The notes under the pieces were generated by a model. The model was not told where the DNA came from. It ran no database searches and saw only the letters and a program-made list of their open reading frames with translations. Positions 1 through 9,091 of a stretch of DNA of 64,000 bases are shown here, one piece after another (the stretch's first letter is position 1; the number at the start of each line of letters is the position of its first letter). A program made the position numbers and the translations under genes. The stretch lies in the NCBI GenBank assembly GCA_009668975.1, contig SBEG01000009.1, forward strand, positions 64,182 to 128,181, read 5' to 3'. The stretch is from Deltaproteobacteria bacterium (GTDB lineage: Bacteria > Desulfobacterota > Desulfuromonadia > Geobacterales > Geobacteraceae).

Positions 1-393
1 ATTGCCTTTTGCGCGGGGATCATGTACCTGCTCCAGGAGCATTTCCTGAAAAAAAAGAAACTGGGCGCCCTCTATCACCGGCTTCCTTCCCTGGAAATCC
101 TTGACGACATCAACTACCGCTGTCTGACCATCGGTTTCCCGCTTTTGACGATTGCCATCATCTCCGGGGCCATCTGGGCGGAATCAGCCTGGGGTGCGTA
201 CTGGAGCTGGGACCCGAAAGAAACCTGGTCGTTGATCACCTGGTTCGTCTATGCCGCGCTCCTCCATGGCCGCTTGACAACCGGCTGGCGGGGGAGCAGG
301 GCCGCCATCCTGGCCATAATCGGGTTTTGCGTGCTGCTTTTTACGTTCCTCGGGGTGAATCTCCTGCTGCCGGGACTCCATAGCTACAGGTAA
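1..393 (+). CDS. ccsA: CcsA/ResC-like cytochrome c biogenesis protein, C-terminal part
   Basis: Only the last 130 residues are visible; the reading frame is open from base 1, so the gene starts before the window. The protein belongs to the haem-handling family of system II cytochrome c maturation (CcsA/ResC, related to CcmF), integral inner-membrane proteins that present haem to apocytochromes. The diagnostic tryptophan-rich stretch is seen around 190-250 ([15 protein letters not shown]), between predicted membrane segments, and the protein ends in another hydrophobic helix. The stop lies 10 nt before hemA, so haem delivery and haem synthesis are probably co-transcribed. The family assignment is secure; which system II subunit name applies is less so. 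Confidence 0.85.
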   Translation: MAFCAGIMYLLQEHFLKKKKLGALYHRLPSLEILDDINYRCLTIGFPLLTIAIISGAIWAESAWGAYWSWDPKETWSLITWFVYAALLHGRLTTGWRGSRAAILAIIGFCVLLFTFLGVNLLLPGLHSYR

Positions 394-403
394 TGCAGAA
401 ACA

Positions 404-1717
404 ATGAATATTATCGTTGTGGGACTTTCCCATCATTCAGCTCCGCTAGATCTCAGGGAAAAGCTTGCCTTTGCTGCCAACAGCATTGAGGGACCGCTTC
501 GCGAGCTTGTTTCGCTTCCCGATGTTGCGGAGGGGCTCATTGTCTCCACCTGCAACAGGGTTGAGGTCTATGCCGTTACCCGCGACATCGCAGCCGGGAT
601 TGCCCAGATCAAGCGTTTTCTGGCTGATTTTCACGCCCTCTCTTTTGACGCTGTCGAGCCTCACCTGTATGGTTATCATGGTGAACATGCCATCCGCCAT
701 GTATTTCGGGTCGCGGCCAGCCTTGATTCGCTGGTCGTGGGCGAAGCCCAGATTCTCGGACAGATCAAAGCAGCCTATGGTTACGCCGCGGAATACAAGT
801 CTTCCGGCGTGATCCTCAACCGCTTTCTCCACAAAGCCTTTTCCGTGGCTAAACGGGTCCGGACCGAGACCGGTATTGCCTCTTCCGCGGTTTCCGTTGC
901 CTTTGCTGCGGTCGAGTTGGCGAAAAAAATCTTCGGCAGTCTCTCCGATAAAACGGTGCTGCTCATCGGCGCCGGTGAAATGGGCGAACTGGCGGCGAAA
1001 CATTTTGTCTCCGGCGGCGTTCGCGACGTGCTCGTGGCCAACCGGACCTATGAGAGGGGAGAGCGCCTTGCCGAAGAGTTCGGTGGCCGGGCGGTGCGTT
1101 TTGACGATCTTTTCGACCACCTGCACAAAGCCGATATCGTACTGTCCTCGACCGGGGCCGCCCATTTCATCCTCGAGCCGCAAAGGGTTTCCGAGGTTCT
1201 CCGCCGCCGCAAGCTGCGCCCGATGTTTTTCATCGACATCGCCGTGCCGCGGGATATCGACCCGGAAGTGAACAACCTGGAGAACGTTTACCTCTACAAC
1301 ACCGACGACCTGCAGGGCGTGGTGGAGAACAACCTGGAGCAGCGCCGGCGGGAGGCGGAAAAGGCCGAGGAAATTGTTGCCGGAGAAATCGGCCAGTTTC
1401 AGGCATGGCTCGCTTCCCTCGAGGTGGTGCCGACGATCGTCGCCCTGCGCAACCATTTTGAAGGGATTCGCCGGGCAGAGCTGGCAAAGACCCTCTCGTT
1501 GTGGAAAGATCTGTCGCCGGAAGAGGAAAGGCGTCTGGAACTGCTTACTTCCGCCATCATCAACAAGCTGCTCCATGTTCCGACCAATATCCTGAAGCAG
1601 ACCGGACAGGGAAACCGGACTGATCTGTACCTCGATGCCGTGCGGAACCTTTTTGCCTTGTCCACCGAACCGGCCGGGGGGCAGGACGAACCTCCGCAAG
1701 ACGAGGAAGAAGGGTAA
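404..1717 (+). CDS. hemA: Glutamyl-tRNA reductase
   Basis: 437 residues, the normal length. It reduces glutamyl-tRNA(Glu) with NADPH to glutamate-1-semialdehyde, the first committed step of C5-pathway tetrapyrrole synthesis. The catalytic cysteine motif [10 protein letters not shown] places Cys at residue 50. [13 protein letters not shown] follows near residue 112. A Rossmann-type NADPH fold is marked by LIGAGEMG near residue 188, and the C-terminal third is the helical dimerisation domain. It starts 10 nt after ccsA and heads the run hemA-hemC-cobA/hemD-hemB. Confidence is very high from the motifs and the context. Confidence 0.97.
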   Translation: MNIIVVGLSHHSAPLDLREKLAFAANSIEGPLRELVSLPDVAEGLIVSTCNRVEVYAVTRDIAAGIAQIKRFLADFHALSFDAVEPHLYGYHGEHAIRHVFRVAASLDSLVVGEAQILGQIKAAYGYAAEYKSSGVILNRFLHKAFSVAKRVRTETGIASSAVSVAFAAVELAKKIFGSLSDKTVLLIGAGEMGELAAKHFVSGGVRDVLVANRTYERGERLAEEFGGRAVRFDDLFDHLHKADIVLSSTGAAHFILEPQRVSEVLRRRKLRPMFFIDIAVPRDIDPEVNNLENVYLYNTDDLQGVVENNLEQRRREAEKAEEIVAGEIGQFQAWLASLEVVPTIVALRNHFEGIRRAELAKTLSLWKDLSPEEERRLELLTSAIINKLLHVPTNILKQTGQGNRTDLYLDAVRNLFALSTEPAGGQDEPPQDEEEG

Positions 1718-1847
1718 AAGCAAGAAATGTCAGTGGCAGTTTGGCTTCTCCGGAACGGAATTTCCAGCGAAGAATTCAGCTGCCCTTCTGGTTGTCACTG
1801 AACTCAAATCACCTGGCTAACATTTTTTTATGGAGAACCTATTAACG

Positions 1848-2801
1848 ATGGCAAGACTACTGAAAATTGGCACCAGGAGCAGTCCGCTGGCACTTTGGCA
1901 GGCCGAATGGGTGAGCGCCCGGATTCGGGAGCGGTATCCGGAGATAGAGGTCACCCTGGTGAAAATCAAGACCACCGGTGATAAAATCCTCGATGTGCCC
2001 TTGGCGCAGGTGGGGGGCAAAGGCCTTTTTGTCAAGGAAATCGAAGAGGCGATGCTCAGGGGTGAGGTGGATATTGCCGTTCACAGCATGAAGGATGTCC
2101 CGACTGTGTTCCCCCCGGGCCTCGGCCTCACCTGTATTACCAAGCGGGAGGACCCGCGGGACGCGCTCGTTTCCAGGGGTCTTTCCTTTGCCAGGTTGCC
2201 GCACGGCGCGCGGGTCGGAACCAGCGCTCTCCGTCGCCAGGCCCAGCTGCTGGCGCAGCGGCCCGACCTGGAAATGGTGGTGATTCGCGGAAATGTCCAG
2301 ACCCGCCTTGCCAAACTGGCGGACGAAGGACTGGATGCGGTAATACTTGCGGCCGCCGGCTTGAAGCGGCTCGGTTTTGCCGACCGGGTGACGGAGTATC
2401 TGCCGGTGGAGCTGTCACTGCCGGCGATCGGCCAAGGGGCGCTGGGGATTGAGTGCCGCCTTGACGACCGGGAACTCGTGAAGTTGATTTCCTTCCTGAA
2501 TGATCCGGACACATACCAGGCTGTCGGCGCCGAACGGGCCTTCCTGCTGCGCTGCGAAGGCGGCTGCCAGGTTCCCATTGCCGCCTTTGCCGAAACGGCA
2601 GGGGGGCAACTGCGGCTGACCGGCTTCATTTCCGCGGTGGATGGCAGCCGCTCGGTGCGCGGTACCATCAGCGGTCCGGCAGAGTCCTTCCTTTCGCTGG
2701 GAACGGAACTTGCCGACCGGCTGCTGTCGGATGGCGGCCGCGAGATCCTCAGCGAGGTGTACCAGAGAGATCTGGTTATTGATCAGGAGATTCCGGTGTA
2801 A
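1848..2801 (+). CDS. hemC: Hydroxymethylbilane synthase (porphobilinogen deaminase)
   Basis: 317 residues from the chosen start. It polymerises four porphobilinogens to hydroxymethylbilane. Visible family features are KIGTRSSPLALWQA at the N-terminus, the VGGKGLFVKEIE and AVHSMKDVP substrate-binding segments, and the cofactor-anchoring cysteine in RCEGGCQVPIAAF (Cys about residue 240). An in-frame ATG at 1830 would add six residues. I prefer 1848 because GGAG at 1832-1835 can serve it, while nothing like a ribosome binding site precedes 1830 and family members begin close to the KIGTR motif. There is a 130-nt gap after hemA. Confidence 0.95.
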   Translation: MARLLKIGTRSSPLALWQAEWVSARIRERYPEIEVTLVKIKTTGDKILDVPLAQVGGKGLFVKEIEEAMLRGEVDIAVHSMKDVPTVFPPGLGLTCITKREDPRDALVSRGLSFARLPHGARVGTSALRRQAQLLAQRPDLEMVVIRGNVQTRLAKLADEGLDAVILAAAGLKRLGFADRVTEYLPVELSLPAIGQGALGIECRLDDRELVKLISFLNDPDTYQAVGAERAFLLRCEGGCQVPIAAFAETAGGQLRLTGFISAVDGSRSVRGTISGPAESFLSLGTELADRLLSDGGREILSEVYQRDLVIDQEIPV

Positions 2802-2817
2802 GTGCTTGATGGAGTGA

Positions 2818-2851
2818 AGACCTGCCAGGTTTCCAAAAACCTGGCAGGTCT
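2818..2851. repeat. Perfect 15-bp inverted repeat between hemC and cobA-hemD
   Basis: Arms 2818-2832 and 2837-2851 are exact reverse complements (AGACCTGCCAGGTTT) with a 4-nt loop CCAA. No T-run follows, so it is not a standard intrinsic terminator. Very similar AGACCTGCCAGGTTT hairpins are, to my recollection, dispersed in unrelated bacterial intergenic regions, so it may be a small mobile-type palindrome. It could also stabilise or process the hem mRNA. Confidence 0.75.
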
Positions 2852-2889
2852 CAGGTTGACTGACTAACTGGTGAGTGGTGCCGTGAAGT

Positions 2890-4428
2890 ATGACCGTGAA
2901 AAATGAAAATAATGGCTATGTGTATCTGATCGGCGCGGGTCCCGGTGACCCGGGCCTGATTACCCTGAAGGGCAGGGAAGCCATCGCCCGTGCTGAAGTG
3001 ATCCTCTATGATTATCTGGCCCACAAGGAACTGCTGTCCTTTGCGCGCCCTGATGCCGAGCTGATCTATGCCGGCAAGGTCGGTGGCGCCCACAATCGTG
3101 AACAGTGGCAGATCAATGAGATGCTGGTGGAGAAAGCCCACCAGGGCAAGCTGGTGGCACGTCTCAAGGGAGGGGATCCCTTTATCTTTGGTCGCGGTGG
3201 AGAAGAATGCGAGGCTTTGGTAGCAGCTGGAATACCTTTTGAAATCGTGCCGGGAGTAACCGCTGCGGTGGGGGCGGCAGCCTATGCCGGCATACCTCTG
3301 ACACACCGGGATTTTACCACTTCCGTTACCTTCGTCACTGGCCATGAGAGCAGCAGCAAGGAGGTTTCGGGGATCAATTGGCCGCAGCTGTCGCTCGGTA
3401 ACGGGACGCTGGTCTTCTACATGGGTATGAAAAACCTCTCCCAGATTACCGCCAACCTCATCGTCCATGGCCGTCCCTCGCAGACGCCGGTGGCGCTGGT
3501 TCGCTGGGGCACGCGCCCGGAACAGCACGTCCTGAGCGGTACTCTTGCCGACATTGCCGAGAAGGCTCATCAAGAAGGATTCAAGGCTCCCGCAGTTATC
3601 ATCGTCGGTGACGTGGTGCGCCTGCGGGACAAGCTGCGCTGGTTCGATGCCCGCCCCTTATTTGGCAAGAGAATTCTCGTTACCCGGGCAACCGACCAGG
3701 CAGGGGTTTTTTCCCGCCTCCTCGAAGGCTATGGCGCCCAGGTTCTGGAATGTCCGACCATTGTCGTCACCCCGCCGGAAAGTTTCGCGGCCTTGGACGA
3801 GGCGCTTCATGCGCTCAAAAGCTACGATTGGCTGCTCTTTACCTCGGTGAATGGCGTGCGGTACTTTTTCGAGCGGCTCTCTGAACTGGGTTTCGACAGC
3901 CGGGCCCTGGGATCGTGCCGGGTCGCCGCGGTCGGTTCAAAGACCAGCGAAGCGCTGGCCAGTCATGGCATCAGGCCTGATCTGCTTCCCTCCGGGTTCC
4001 ATGCCGAAGGACTGGTCGAAAAATTTGCCGAATTGGGAGTGGCTGGCCAGAAGGCTCTCTATCCGAAAGCCGACCGGGCTCGCGACGTTCTTCCCCGGGG
4101 TCTTGCTGAGCTGGGTATGGAGGTAGTGGCTCCGGTCGCCTATCGAACCGCCATTCCGGATTCCCTTTCCACTGAGGCCCTCGAGGCTTTAGAGGAGCGG
4201 CGGGTCGATTGCGTAACGTTCACCTCCTCGTCAACGGTCAGCAATCTTGCCACGCTGTTGGGTGAAAACCGGCTTATTCACCTCCTGCAGGGGGTTGCCG
4301 TCGCGTCGATCGGTCCGGTCACCTCTGCCACCTGTCGCGAACTGGGGCTGCGGGTCGATTTGGAGCCGGAAAAATCTACAATTGAAGCATTAACGGAAGC
4401 AATCGTCACCTGGTATTCATCACACTGA
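2890..4428 (+). CDS. cobA-hemD: Fused uroporphyrinogen-III C-methyltransferase / uroporphyrinogen-III synthase
   Basis: 512 residues with two enzymes in one chain. Residues about 10-250 are the SAM-dependent methyltransferase (SUMT/CobA), with [18 protein letters not shown] and [13 protein letters not shown]. It makes precorrin-2 for sirohaem and cobalamin. Residues about 255-505 are HemD, which cyclises hydroxymethylbilane to uroporphyrinogen III; it begins near [14 protein letters not shown] and contains the [10 protein letters not shown] and [10 protein letters not shown] segments. The fusion puts the branch-point metabolite and the enzyme that diverts it in one polypeptide, an arrangement known in this group of bacteria. 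The ribosome binding site is weak (GTGAAG just upstream). hemB follows 56 nt after the stop. Confidence 0.95.
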   Translation: MTVKNENNGYVYLIGAGPGDPGLITLKGREAIARAEVILYDYLAHKELLSFARPDAELIYAGKVGGAHNREQWQINEMLVEKAHQGKLVARLKGGDPFIFGRGGEECEALVAAGIPFEIVPGVTAAVGAAAYAGIPLTHRDFTTSVTFVTGHESSSKEVSGINWPQLSLGNGTLVFYMGMKNLSQITANLIVHGRPSQTPVALVRWGTRPEQHVLSGTLADIAEKAHQEGFKAPAVIIVGDVVRLRDKLRWFDARPLFGKRILVTRATDQAGVFSRLLEGYGAQVLECPTIVVTPPESFAALDEALHALKSYDWLLFTSVNGVRYFFERLSELGFDSRALGSCRVAAVGSKTSEALASHGIRPDLLPSGFHAEGLVEKFAELGVAGQKALYPKADRARDVLPRGLAELGMEVVAPVAYRTAIPDSLSTEALEALEERRVDCVTFTSSSTVSNLATLLGENRLIHLLQGVAVASIGPVTSATCRELGLRVDLEPEKSTIEALTEAIVTWYSSH

Positions 4429-4484
4429 GTTGCCTGCCATTTCAATCTTCAGGGATAATGTATATAGATTCAAGGAGGAAAGGT

Positions 4485-5465
4485 ATGTTCTATCCAACCT
4501 ATCGAGGTCGCCGCATCCGTGGCAGGGAGGTATTTCGCCGGATGGTCCGCGAAACCAGCCTTTCGGCCAATGACCTGATTTATCCGATGTTTGCGGCGTT
4601 CGGTTCCGGAATACGCAAAGAAATCTCCTCCATGCCCGGTATCTACCAGCAGTCGGTGGAAAACATCGTAAGCGAAGCCCGGGAAGTGCACGAGTTGGGC
4701 ATCCCGGCGGTCATTCTCTTCGGCATCCCGGAATACAAGGACGCTGTCGGCAGCAGTGCCTGTCTGGAGCAGGGGGTGGTGCAGGAGGCGATCAGGGCGC
4801 TGAAGAAGGCGGTTCCCGATCTGGCGGTCATCACCGATGTCTGTATGTGCGAGTATACCGACCATGGGCACTGCGGCGTGATCAAGGACGGCGATGTGGA
4901 CAATGATGCCACTCTCGAACTTCTCTGCCGGGAGGCCCTTTCCCATGCGGAAGCGGGCGCCGACATGGTTGCGCCCTCGGATATGATGGACGGCCGGGTC
5001 CGTGCCATCCGGACGGCCCTCGACGAAAATGGCTTCAATCAGCTGCCGATCATGAGCTATGCGGTCAAATATGCCTCCGGCTACTACGGCCCGTTCCGTG
5101 AAGCCGCCGAATCGGCTCCCCAGTTCGGCGATCGCCGCTCCTACCAGATGGATCCCGCCAACCGGCTCGAAGCGATCCGTGAGGCGGCCATGGATGTGGA
5201 AGAGGGTGCGGACATCCTGATGGTGAAACCGGGGCTGCCCTACCTGGATATCCTACGGGAGGTGCGAAATGAATTCAACCTGCCGTTGGCGGTCTACAAT
5301 GTCTCCGGGGAGTACAGCATGGTCAAGGCCGCAGCCCGGAACGGCTGGATCGACGAGGACCGTGTGGTGATGGAAACCATGACCGCCTTCAAGCGGGCTG
5401 GTGCGGATCTGATCCTGACCTACCATGCGAAGGATGTGGCCCGGCTTCTGCGGAATGGCTGGTAG
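4485..5465 (+). CDS. hemB: Delta-aminolevulinic acid dehydratase (porphobilinogen synthase)
   Basis: 326 residues. It condenses two 5-aminolevulinates into porphobilinogen. A longer frame opens at 4458, but AAGGAGG at 4472-4478, six nt before the ATG at 4485, fixes the start there. The metal-site segment [14 protein letters not shown] carries three cysteines (about 120, 122 and 130), the pattern of zinc-dependent enzymes rather than the Asp-rich Mg type. The catalytic lysine segments are [15 protein letters not shown] and [13 protein letters not shown]. It is the last gene of the haem run, although HemB acts before HemC in the pathway. Confidence 0.97.
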   Translation: MFYPTYRGRRIRGREVFRRMVRETSLSANDLIYPMFAAFGSGIRKEISSMPGIYQQSVENIVSEAREVHELGIPAVILFGIPEYKDAVGSSACLEQGVVQEAIRALKKAVPDLAVITDVCMCEYTDHGHCGVIKDGDVDNDATLELLCREALSHAEAGADMVAPSDMMDGRVRAIRTALDENGFNQLPIMSYAVKYASGYYGPFREAAESAPQFGDRRSYQMDPANRLEAIREAAMDVEEGADILMVKPGLPYLDILREVRNEFNLPLAVYNVSGEYSMVKAAARNGWIDEDRVVMETMTAFKRAGADLILTYHAKDVARLLRNGW

Positions 5466-5466
5466 G

Positions 5467-5493
5467 GCATTTTCGTGAAACATCCATGAAACA
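5467..5493. promoter_or_regulatory. Degenerate parS-like sequence upstream of parA
   Basis: The 16-mer at 5467-5482 agrees with the canonical parS palindrome TGTTTCACGTGAAACA at 11 of 16 positions, and its right half CGTGAAACA (5474-5482) is exact. A further CATGAAACA lies at 5485-5493. The position just after hemB and 140-160 nt before parA suggests ParB binding or autoregulation, but the left half is poor. Further on, 5527-5543 holds a weak hairpin (TAGCAC, loop CTTTT, GTGCTA). Confidence 0.25.
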
Positions 5494-5633
5494 TCAGTTC
5501 GGCAGACACAGAAAGCGCTTCAAAAATAGCACCTTTTGTGCTACTTTCCTTCAAGTTCAACTTCCTTTGTACATGCCTGGCAGTCGGGTGGCTGCCACGA
5601 ACCACAACCTATCATTTAATACCCATCAATTCT

Positions 5634-6407
5634 ATGGCCAAGATAATCTGCATAGCGAACCAGAAGGGCGGAGTCGGTAAAACCACGACAGCGGTGAATC
5701 TCGGCGCATCTCTTGCCGTTGCCGAGAAGAGAACACTCCTCGTGGACATGGACCCGCAGGGCAATGCCGGCAGTGGCGTTGGTGTCGAGAAGGACGCTCA
5801 GCGGGAAAATATCTACCACGCCCTTATTAACGACGCCGACCCGCTGGCAGCCATTATGAAGACCCCTCTGCCGGGTCTGGATATCCTCCCTTCCTCTGAT
5901 GACCTGGCCGGAGCGGAGCTGGAGCTTGTTTCCCTTCCTGACCGGGAACAGCGACTTGCCCGGATTCTGGCTGCCGTTGACGATTCCTACGAATATATTC
6001 TGATCGATTGCCCCCCATCTCTGGGGCTTTTGACCCTGAATGCCATGGTTGCCGCCAAGTCGGTGCTGGTGCCGCTGCAATGTGAATTTTATGCAATGGA
6101 GGGACTTTCCAAGATCCTGAAGACGATTCGTCTGGTGAAAAAGGGGCTGAATCCTTCCCTGGCGGTTGAAGGTATCCTGTTGACCATGTATGATGGAAGA
6201 AATAACCTTTCACGCCAGGTAAGCGAGGAGATCCGTCAGCATTTTGGCGAAACCGCCTTCAGGACGGTAATCCCCCGTAATGTCAGGCTTTCAGAGGCGC
6301 CGAGTCATGGAAAGCCGATTATTCTCTACGATATCTCTTCGCGGGGAGCCTCCAGCTATCTCGAATTGGCGAAAGAGATTATTGAAAGGGAGGGTCTGAA
6401 TGGTTAA
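5634..6407 (+). CDS. parA: Chromosome partitioning ATPase ParA (Soj)
   Basis: 257 residues. A MinD/ParA-family ATPase that binds DNA non-specifically and moves ParB-parS complexes to segregate replicated origins. The deviant Walker A is at the very N-terminus (ANQKGGVGKTTTAVNLG), the switch motif is VDMDPQGNAGSG, and YILIDCPPSLG follows near residue 120. An upstream extension to 5538 is open but lacks any family similarity and would push the Walker motif to residue 40, so I use the ATG at 5634. The last 8 nt overlap parB, which implies translational coupling. Confidence 0.95.
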   Translation: MAKIICIANQKGGVGKTTTAVNLGASLAVAEKRTLLVDMDPQGNAGSGVGVEKDAQRENIYHALINDADPLAAIMKTPLPGLDILPSSDDLAGAELELVSLPDREQRLARILAAVDDSYEYILIDCPPSLGLLTLNAMVAAKSVLVPLQCEFYAMEGLSKILKTIRLVKKGLNPSLAVEGILLTMYDGRNNLSRQVSEEIRQHFGETAFRTVIPRNVRLSEAPSHGKPIILYDISSRGASSYLELAKEIIEREGLNG

Positions 6408-7242
6408 AAAGACCGGACTTGGCAGGGGCATGGCAGCCCTTCTGGAGGTTGTTGAGGACGAGGGGAAAAACAGCGGTTATTTTTCCTGTCCCATCGAGGA
6501 GATCAAGCCGAACAGCGAGCAGCCGCGCAAACGATTTTCCATTGAGAAACTGGAGGAGTTGGCCGCCTCCATTCGTGAAAAGGGCATTATCCAGCCTCTG
6601 GTTGTGCGGAAGATGCAGGAACACTATGAGCTGGTGGCCGGTGAAAGGCGCTGGCGGGCGGCTCAGAAGGCGGGTCTCCGCGAGGTCCCCGTGGTTATCC
6701 AGGATATTTCGGATGACGCTGCCCTGGAGATTGCCCTGATTGAGAATATCCAGCGCGAAGACCTGAATGTCATTGAACAGGCCGAGGCCTTTCATTCTCT
6801 GATCGAAAAGTTTCACCTTTCCCAGGAGGAGATGGCTCGGCGGGTGGGAAAAGATCGCTCCACGGTAGCAAATTCCCTGCGACTGCTAAAACTCCCAAAT
6901 GCGATAAAAAACGACATTCTCGAGGAACGTCTCAGCATGGGACATGCCCGGGCCATCCTTTCCCTTGAGACGAGCGAACTCATGGAGCAGGCCCGCCAGG
7001 ATATCCTGGCGAAACGCCTTTCCGTGCGGGAAACGGAAAACCTGGTTAAGCGGCTGAAGACGAAGCGTTCGGTAAAACCGAAGGCTCTCCCGGCCCCCGA
7101 GATCACCGCGGTTGTGGACAGCCTCAAGCGTCGCTTCATGACAAAAGTCGCCATTCGCCAAAGTGGCAAAGGCGGAAAAGTTGAGATCTCGTTTTCCTCG
7201 CTGGATGAATTGACCAGAATAATCGACATCCTTACACCCTAG
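6400..7242 (+). CDS. parB: Chromosome partitioning protein ParB (Spo0J)
   Basis: 280 residues. A CTP-dependent DNA clamp that loads at parS and spreads along DNA. The N-terminus (MVKKTGLGRGMAALL) is typical. The CTP-binding segment GERRWRAAQKAGLREVPV lies around residues 78-95, followed by the IENIQREDLNVIEQAEAF helix and a helix-turn-helix (VGKDRSTVANSLRLLKLP) that reads parS. The C-terminal dimerisation domain covers about 225-280. It overlaps parA by 8 nt. No ribosomal or replication-origin genes are in view, but parAB next to atp genes is a plausible origin-proximal arrangement. Confidence 0.95.
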   Translation: MVKKTGLGRGMAALLEVVEDEGKNSGYFSCPIEEIKPNSEQPRKRFSIEKLEELAASIREKGIIQPLVVRKMQEHYELVAGERRWRAAQKAGLREVPVVIQDISDDAALEIALIENIQREDLNVIEQAEAFHSLIEKFHLSQEEMARRVGKDRSTVANSLRLLKLPNAIKNDILEERLSMGHARAILSLETSELMEQARQDILAKRLSVRETENLVKRLKTKRSVKPKALPAPEITAVVDSLKRRFMTKVAIRQSGKGGKVEISFSSLDELTRIIDILTP

Positions 7243-7411
7243 ACTGGTGCCCTGCATTTTGACAAATTTGCCGGAAATTTTCCCATTCGTGCCGGGAGCA
7301 GCGAGATAGTGCCGGTGCCGTCACGTTTGCTCTTCTGAGAAACCGATGGATATTGAGGGGTTATCGTAAGTTTATTTATAGGTAAAATTTTTTATTTATA
7401 CTAAATTATCG

Positions 7412-7440
7412 TTGACACGGAAATTGCTGTGTGATAGCTA
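7412..7440 (+). promoter_or_regulatory. Possible promoter of the atp operon
   Basis: The 270-nt gap after parB is AT-rich from 7365 to 7445. A perfect -35 TTGACA lies at 7412-7417, 17 nt before TAGCTA (7435-7440), which is a poor -10. Transcription from here would give a 60-70 nt leader before atpF'. It is the only TTGACA in the right half of the gap; a second TTGACA at 7259-7264 has no credible -10. Confidence 0.3.
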
Positions 7441-7512
7441 TCAACAAGTTTTTGGCTGTTACTCTGGCTCTGAGCGTACATTTCGGCTAAACAGGCGAGA
7501 AGAGGTACCCGC

Positions 7513-7941
7513 ATGATTAATATTGATATAGTTCTCCTGTTCCAGGCGGTTAATTTTCTGGTCCTCCTGTTTTTATTGAATATTTTCCTCTATAAACCAA
7601 TCCGGAAAGTTTTGGCGGAGCGAGCGGCGGAAATATCCGCGTCAAAGGAAAAAACCGTTTCCGTTGACCGGGAGGTGAGCGAAAAAATGGCTCTATACGA
7701 GCAGAAGCTCCAGGCCGTCAAAGCTGCTGCTACCGAGGAGAGGAACAAGGTGCTGCGTGCTGCTCGTGAGGAAGAGTCACGGCTCATCGAGGCCGCCCGC
7801 AGTGAAGCAGTCGAAGGACTTGCCCGGATCCGGGAATCCATCGCGAAGGAATCAGCGACGGCGGAAAGCTTTCTGAAAGACCAGGCCGCGGCTCTTTCCC
7901 GACAGATAACCGAAAAAGTCCTCGGAAGGAGTCTCTCATGA
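7513..7941 (+). CDS. atpF': ATP synthase Fo subunit b'
   Basis: 142 residues. One N-terminal membrane helix (about residues 4-26, VLLFQAVNFLVLLFLLNIF) is followed by LYKPIRKVLAERAAEI and a long, charged, Ala/Glu-rich helix, the build of peripheral-stalk b-type subunits. It sits directly before a second b-type gene, so this organism makes a b/b' heterodimeric stator stalk as in photosynthetic bacteria and many deltaproteobacteria. It has no signal-like extension, unlike the next gene. The stop overlaps the atpF start in ATGA. Confidence 0.9.
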   Translation: MINIDIVLLFQAVNFLVLLFLLNIFLYKPIRKVLAERAAEISASKEKTVSVDREVSEKMALYEQKLQAVKAAATEERNKVLRAAREEESRLIEAARSEAVEGLARIRESIAKESATAESFLKDQAAALSRQITEKVLGRSLS

Positions 7942-8546
7942 AACCAGTTCGCGGAATGCTTTCGGTCCAGGGGAGTTTCCTGCTTGTGACGGCGATCTGC
8001 AGCGGCATCCTTCTTCTCACTACAGCCGGTTTGGCTGCCGAGACCGCTCAGCATGCCGAATCAGGCGCCCAGCTGAAAGACTTTCTCTATCGGCTGTTCA
8101 ACTTTGCACTCCTTGCGGGGATATTGATCTGGGCTTGGAAAAAGGCGAAGGTCAGCGAACTCCTTGCCACCCGCAGGGCCAATGTTGAGAAGACTCTCCT
8201 TGAAGCGGAGGAGATTAAAGAAGAGGCAGAGCGAAAGCTCGCTGAATATACTGAAAAGCTGGAGAAGGCCAGCCGTGAGATTGAGGAAATCTATGCGGCC
8301 ATCAAGCAGGAGGGCGAAGCGGAGAAAAACCGGATTATCCAGGAGGCGAAAGAGGCTGCCGAGCGAGTTCGCCGCCACGCACAGCTTGCCGCTCACCAGG
8401 AGATTCAGCAGGCAACTGCCCGCTTGCAGGCTGAAACTGCCCGCCTTGCGATTGAGCTGGCAACAGCCTCGCTGAAACAGTCGGTTACCCGCGCTGATCA
8501 GGACCGGTTTGTTGATGAATATCTTACTAAGGTTGTGGAGGGGTAG
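7938..8546 (+). CDS. atpF: ATP synthase Fo subunit b
   Basis: 202 residues, longer than the usual 156-170. The N-terminus resembles a cleavable signal peptide (hydrophobic residues about 13-32, ending TTAGLAAETA). The real membrane anchor LFNFALLAGILIWAWKKAKV then lies at about residues 52-71, followed by a long coiled-coil helix to about residue 175 and a C-terminal piece that contacts delta. The stalk links F1 alpha/delta to the membrane sector. It overlaps atpF' by 4 nt and atpH by 1 nt. Whether the extension is cleaved is unknown. Confidence 0.9.
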   Translation: MKPVRGMLSVQGSFLLVTAICSGILLLTTAGLAAETAQHAESGAQLKDFLYRLFNFALLAGILIWAWKKAKVSELLATRRANVEKTLLEAEEIKEEAERKLAEYTEKLEKASREIEEIYAAIKQEGEAEKNRIIQEAKEAAERVRRHAQLAAHQEIQQATARLQAETARLAIELATASLKQSVTRADQDRFVDEYLTKVVEG

Positions 8547-9088
8547 TGAGCACCTACGCTATTGCACGAAGATATGCCAAAGCCCTCATTCAGATTGCCG
8601 TGGATCAGAGGATGGTTGAACAGTTCTATTCCGAGCTTCAGGGGTTTTCCCAGGCCCTTGAGTCAAATCCTGAGGCGCTGGCACTGCTGACGGAACCGGG
8701 TGTGCGAATTGAAGTGAAGCGGGCGTTGGTGAAGTCTCTCTGCGAGCAACTCGGAATCTCCAAAACGATCGGCGACTTCATTCTGCTGCTCCTTGACAAG
8801 AAGAGACTCATGTACCTTTCTCCGATTACGTCCTGTTTCCGTACCTTTGGTGATGAATCTGCCGGGATCCTCCGTTCGACCATCACCTCTGCGTTGCCTT
8901 TGTCGGAAAACCAGGTGAGTGAATTGCGCAGTGCCCTGGAAAGAACAACGGGAAAAAAGATTATTCTGGATGTTGCGACGGACCCTTCACTTATCGGAGG
9001 AGTTGTGACCCGGATTGGCGATAAAGTCTTGGATGGCAGCATCAGAACCCAGTTGACGATGATTCAGGATATATTACAGAAGGGGTGA
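8546..9088 (+). CDS. atpH: ATP synthase F1 subunit delta
   Basis: 180 residues. It caps F1 and joins it to the b/b' stalk. The start is GTG at 8546, sharing its G with the atpF stop, with GGAGGGG immediately upstream. Recognisable features are the N-terminal helical domain opening YAIARRYAKALIQIA and the C-terminal segment VATDPSLIGGVVTRIGDKVLDGSIRTQL (about residues 147-172), which is highly conserved in the family. It is the third gene of the F1Fo block. Confidence 0.95.
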   Translation: MSTYAIARRYAKALIQIAVDQRMVEQFYSELQGFSQALESNPEALALLTEPGVRIEVKRALVKSLCEQLGISKTIGDFILLLLDKKRLMYLSPITSCFRTFGDESAGILRSTITSALPLSENQVSELRSALERTTGKKIILDVATDPSLIGGVVTRIGDKVLDGSIRTQLTMIQDILQKG

Positions 9089-9091
9089 GAC

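Noticed and set aside
446..1723. Long minus-strand open frame opposite hemA
   Set aside because: It mirrors hemA exactly, has no family features and no ribosome binding site; it is an antisense shadow of a GC-rich gene.
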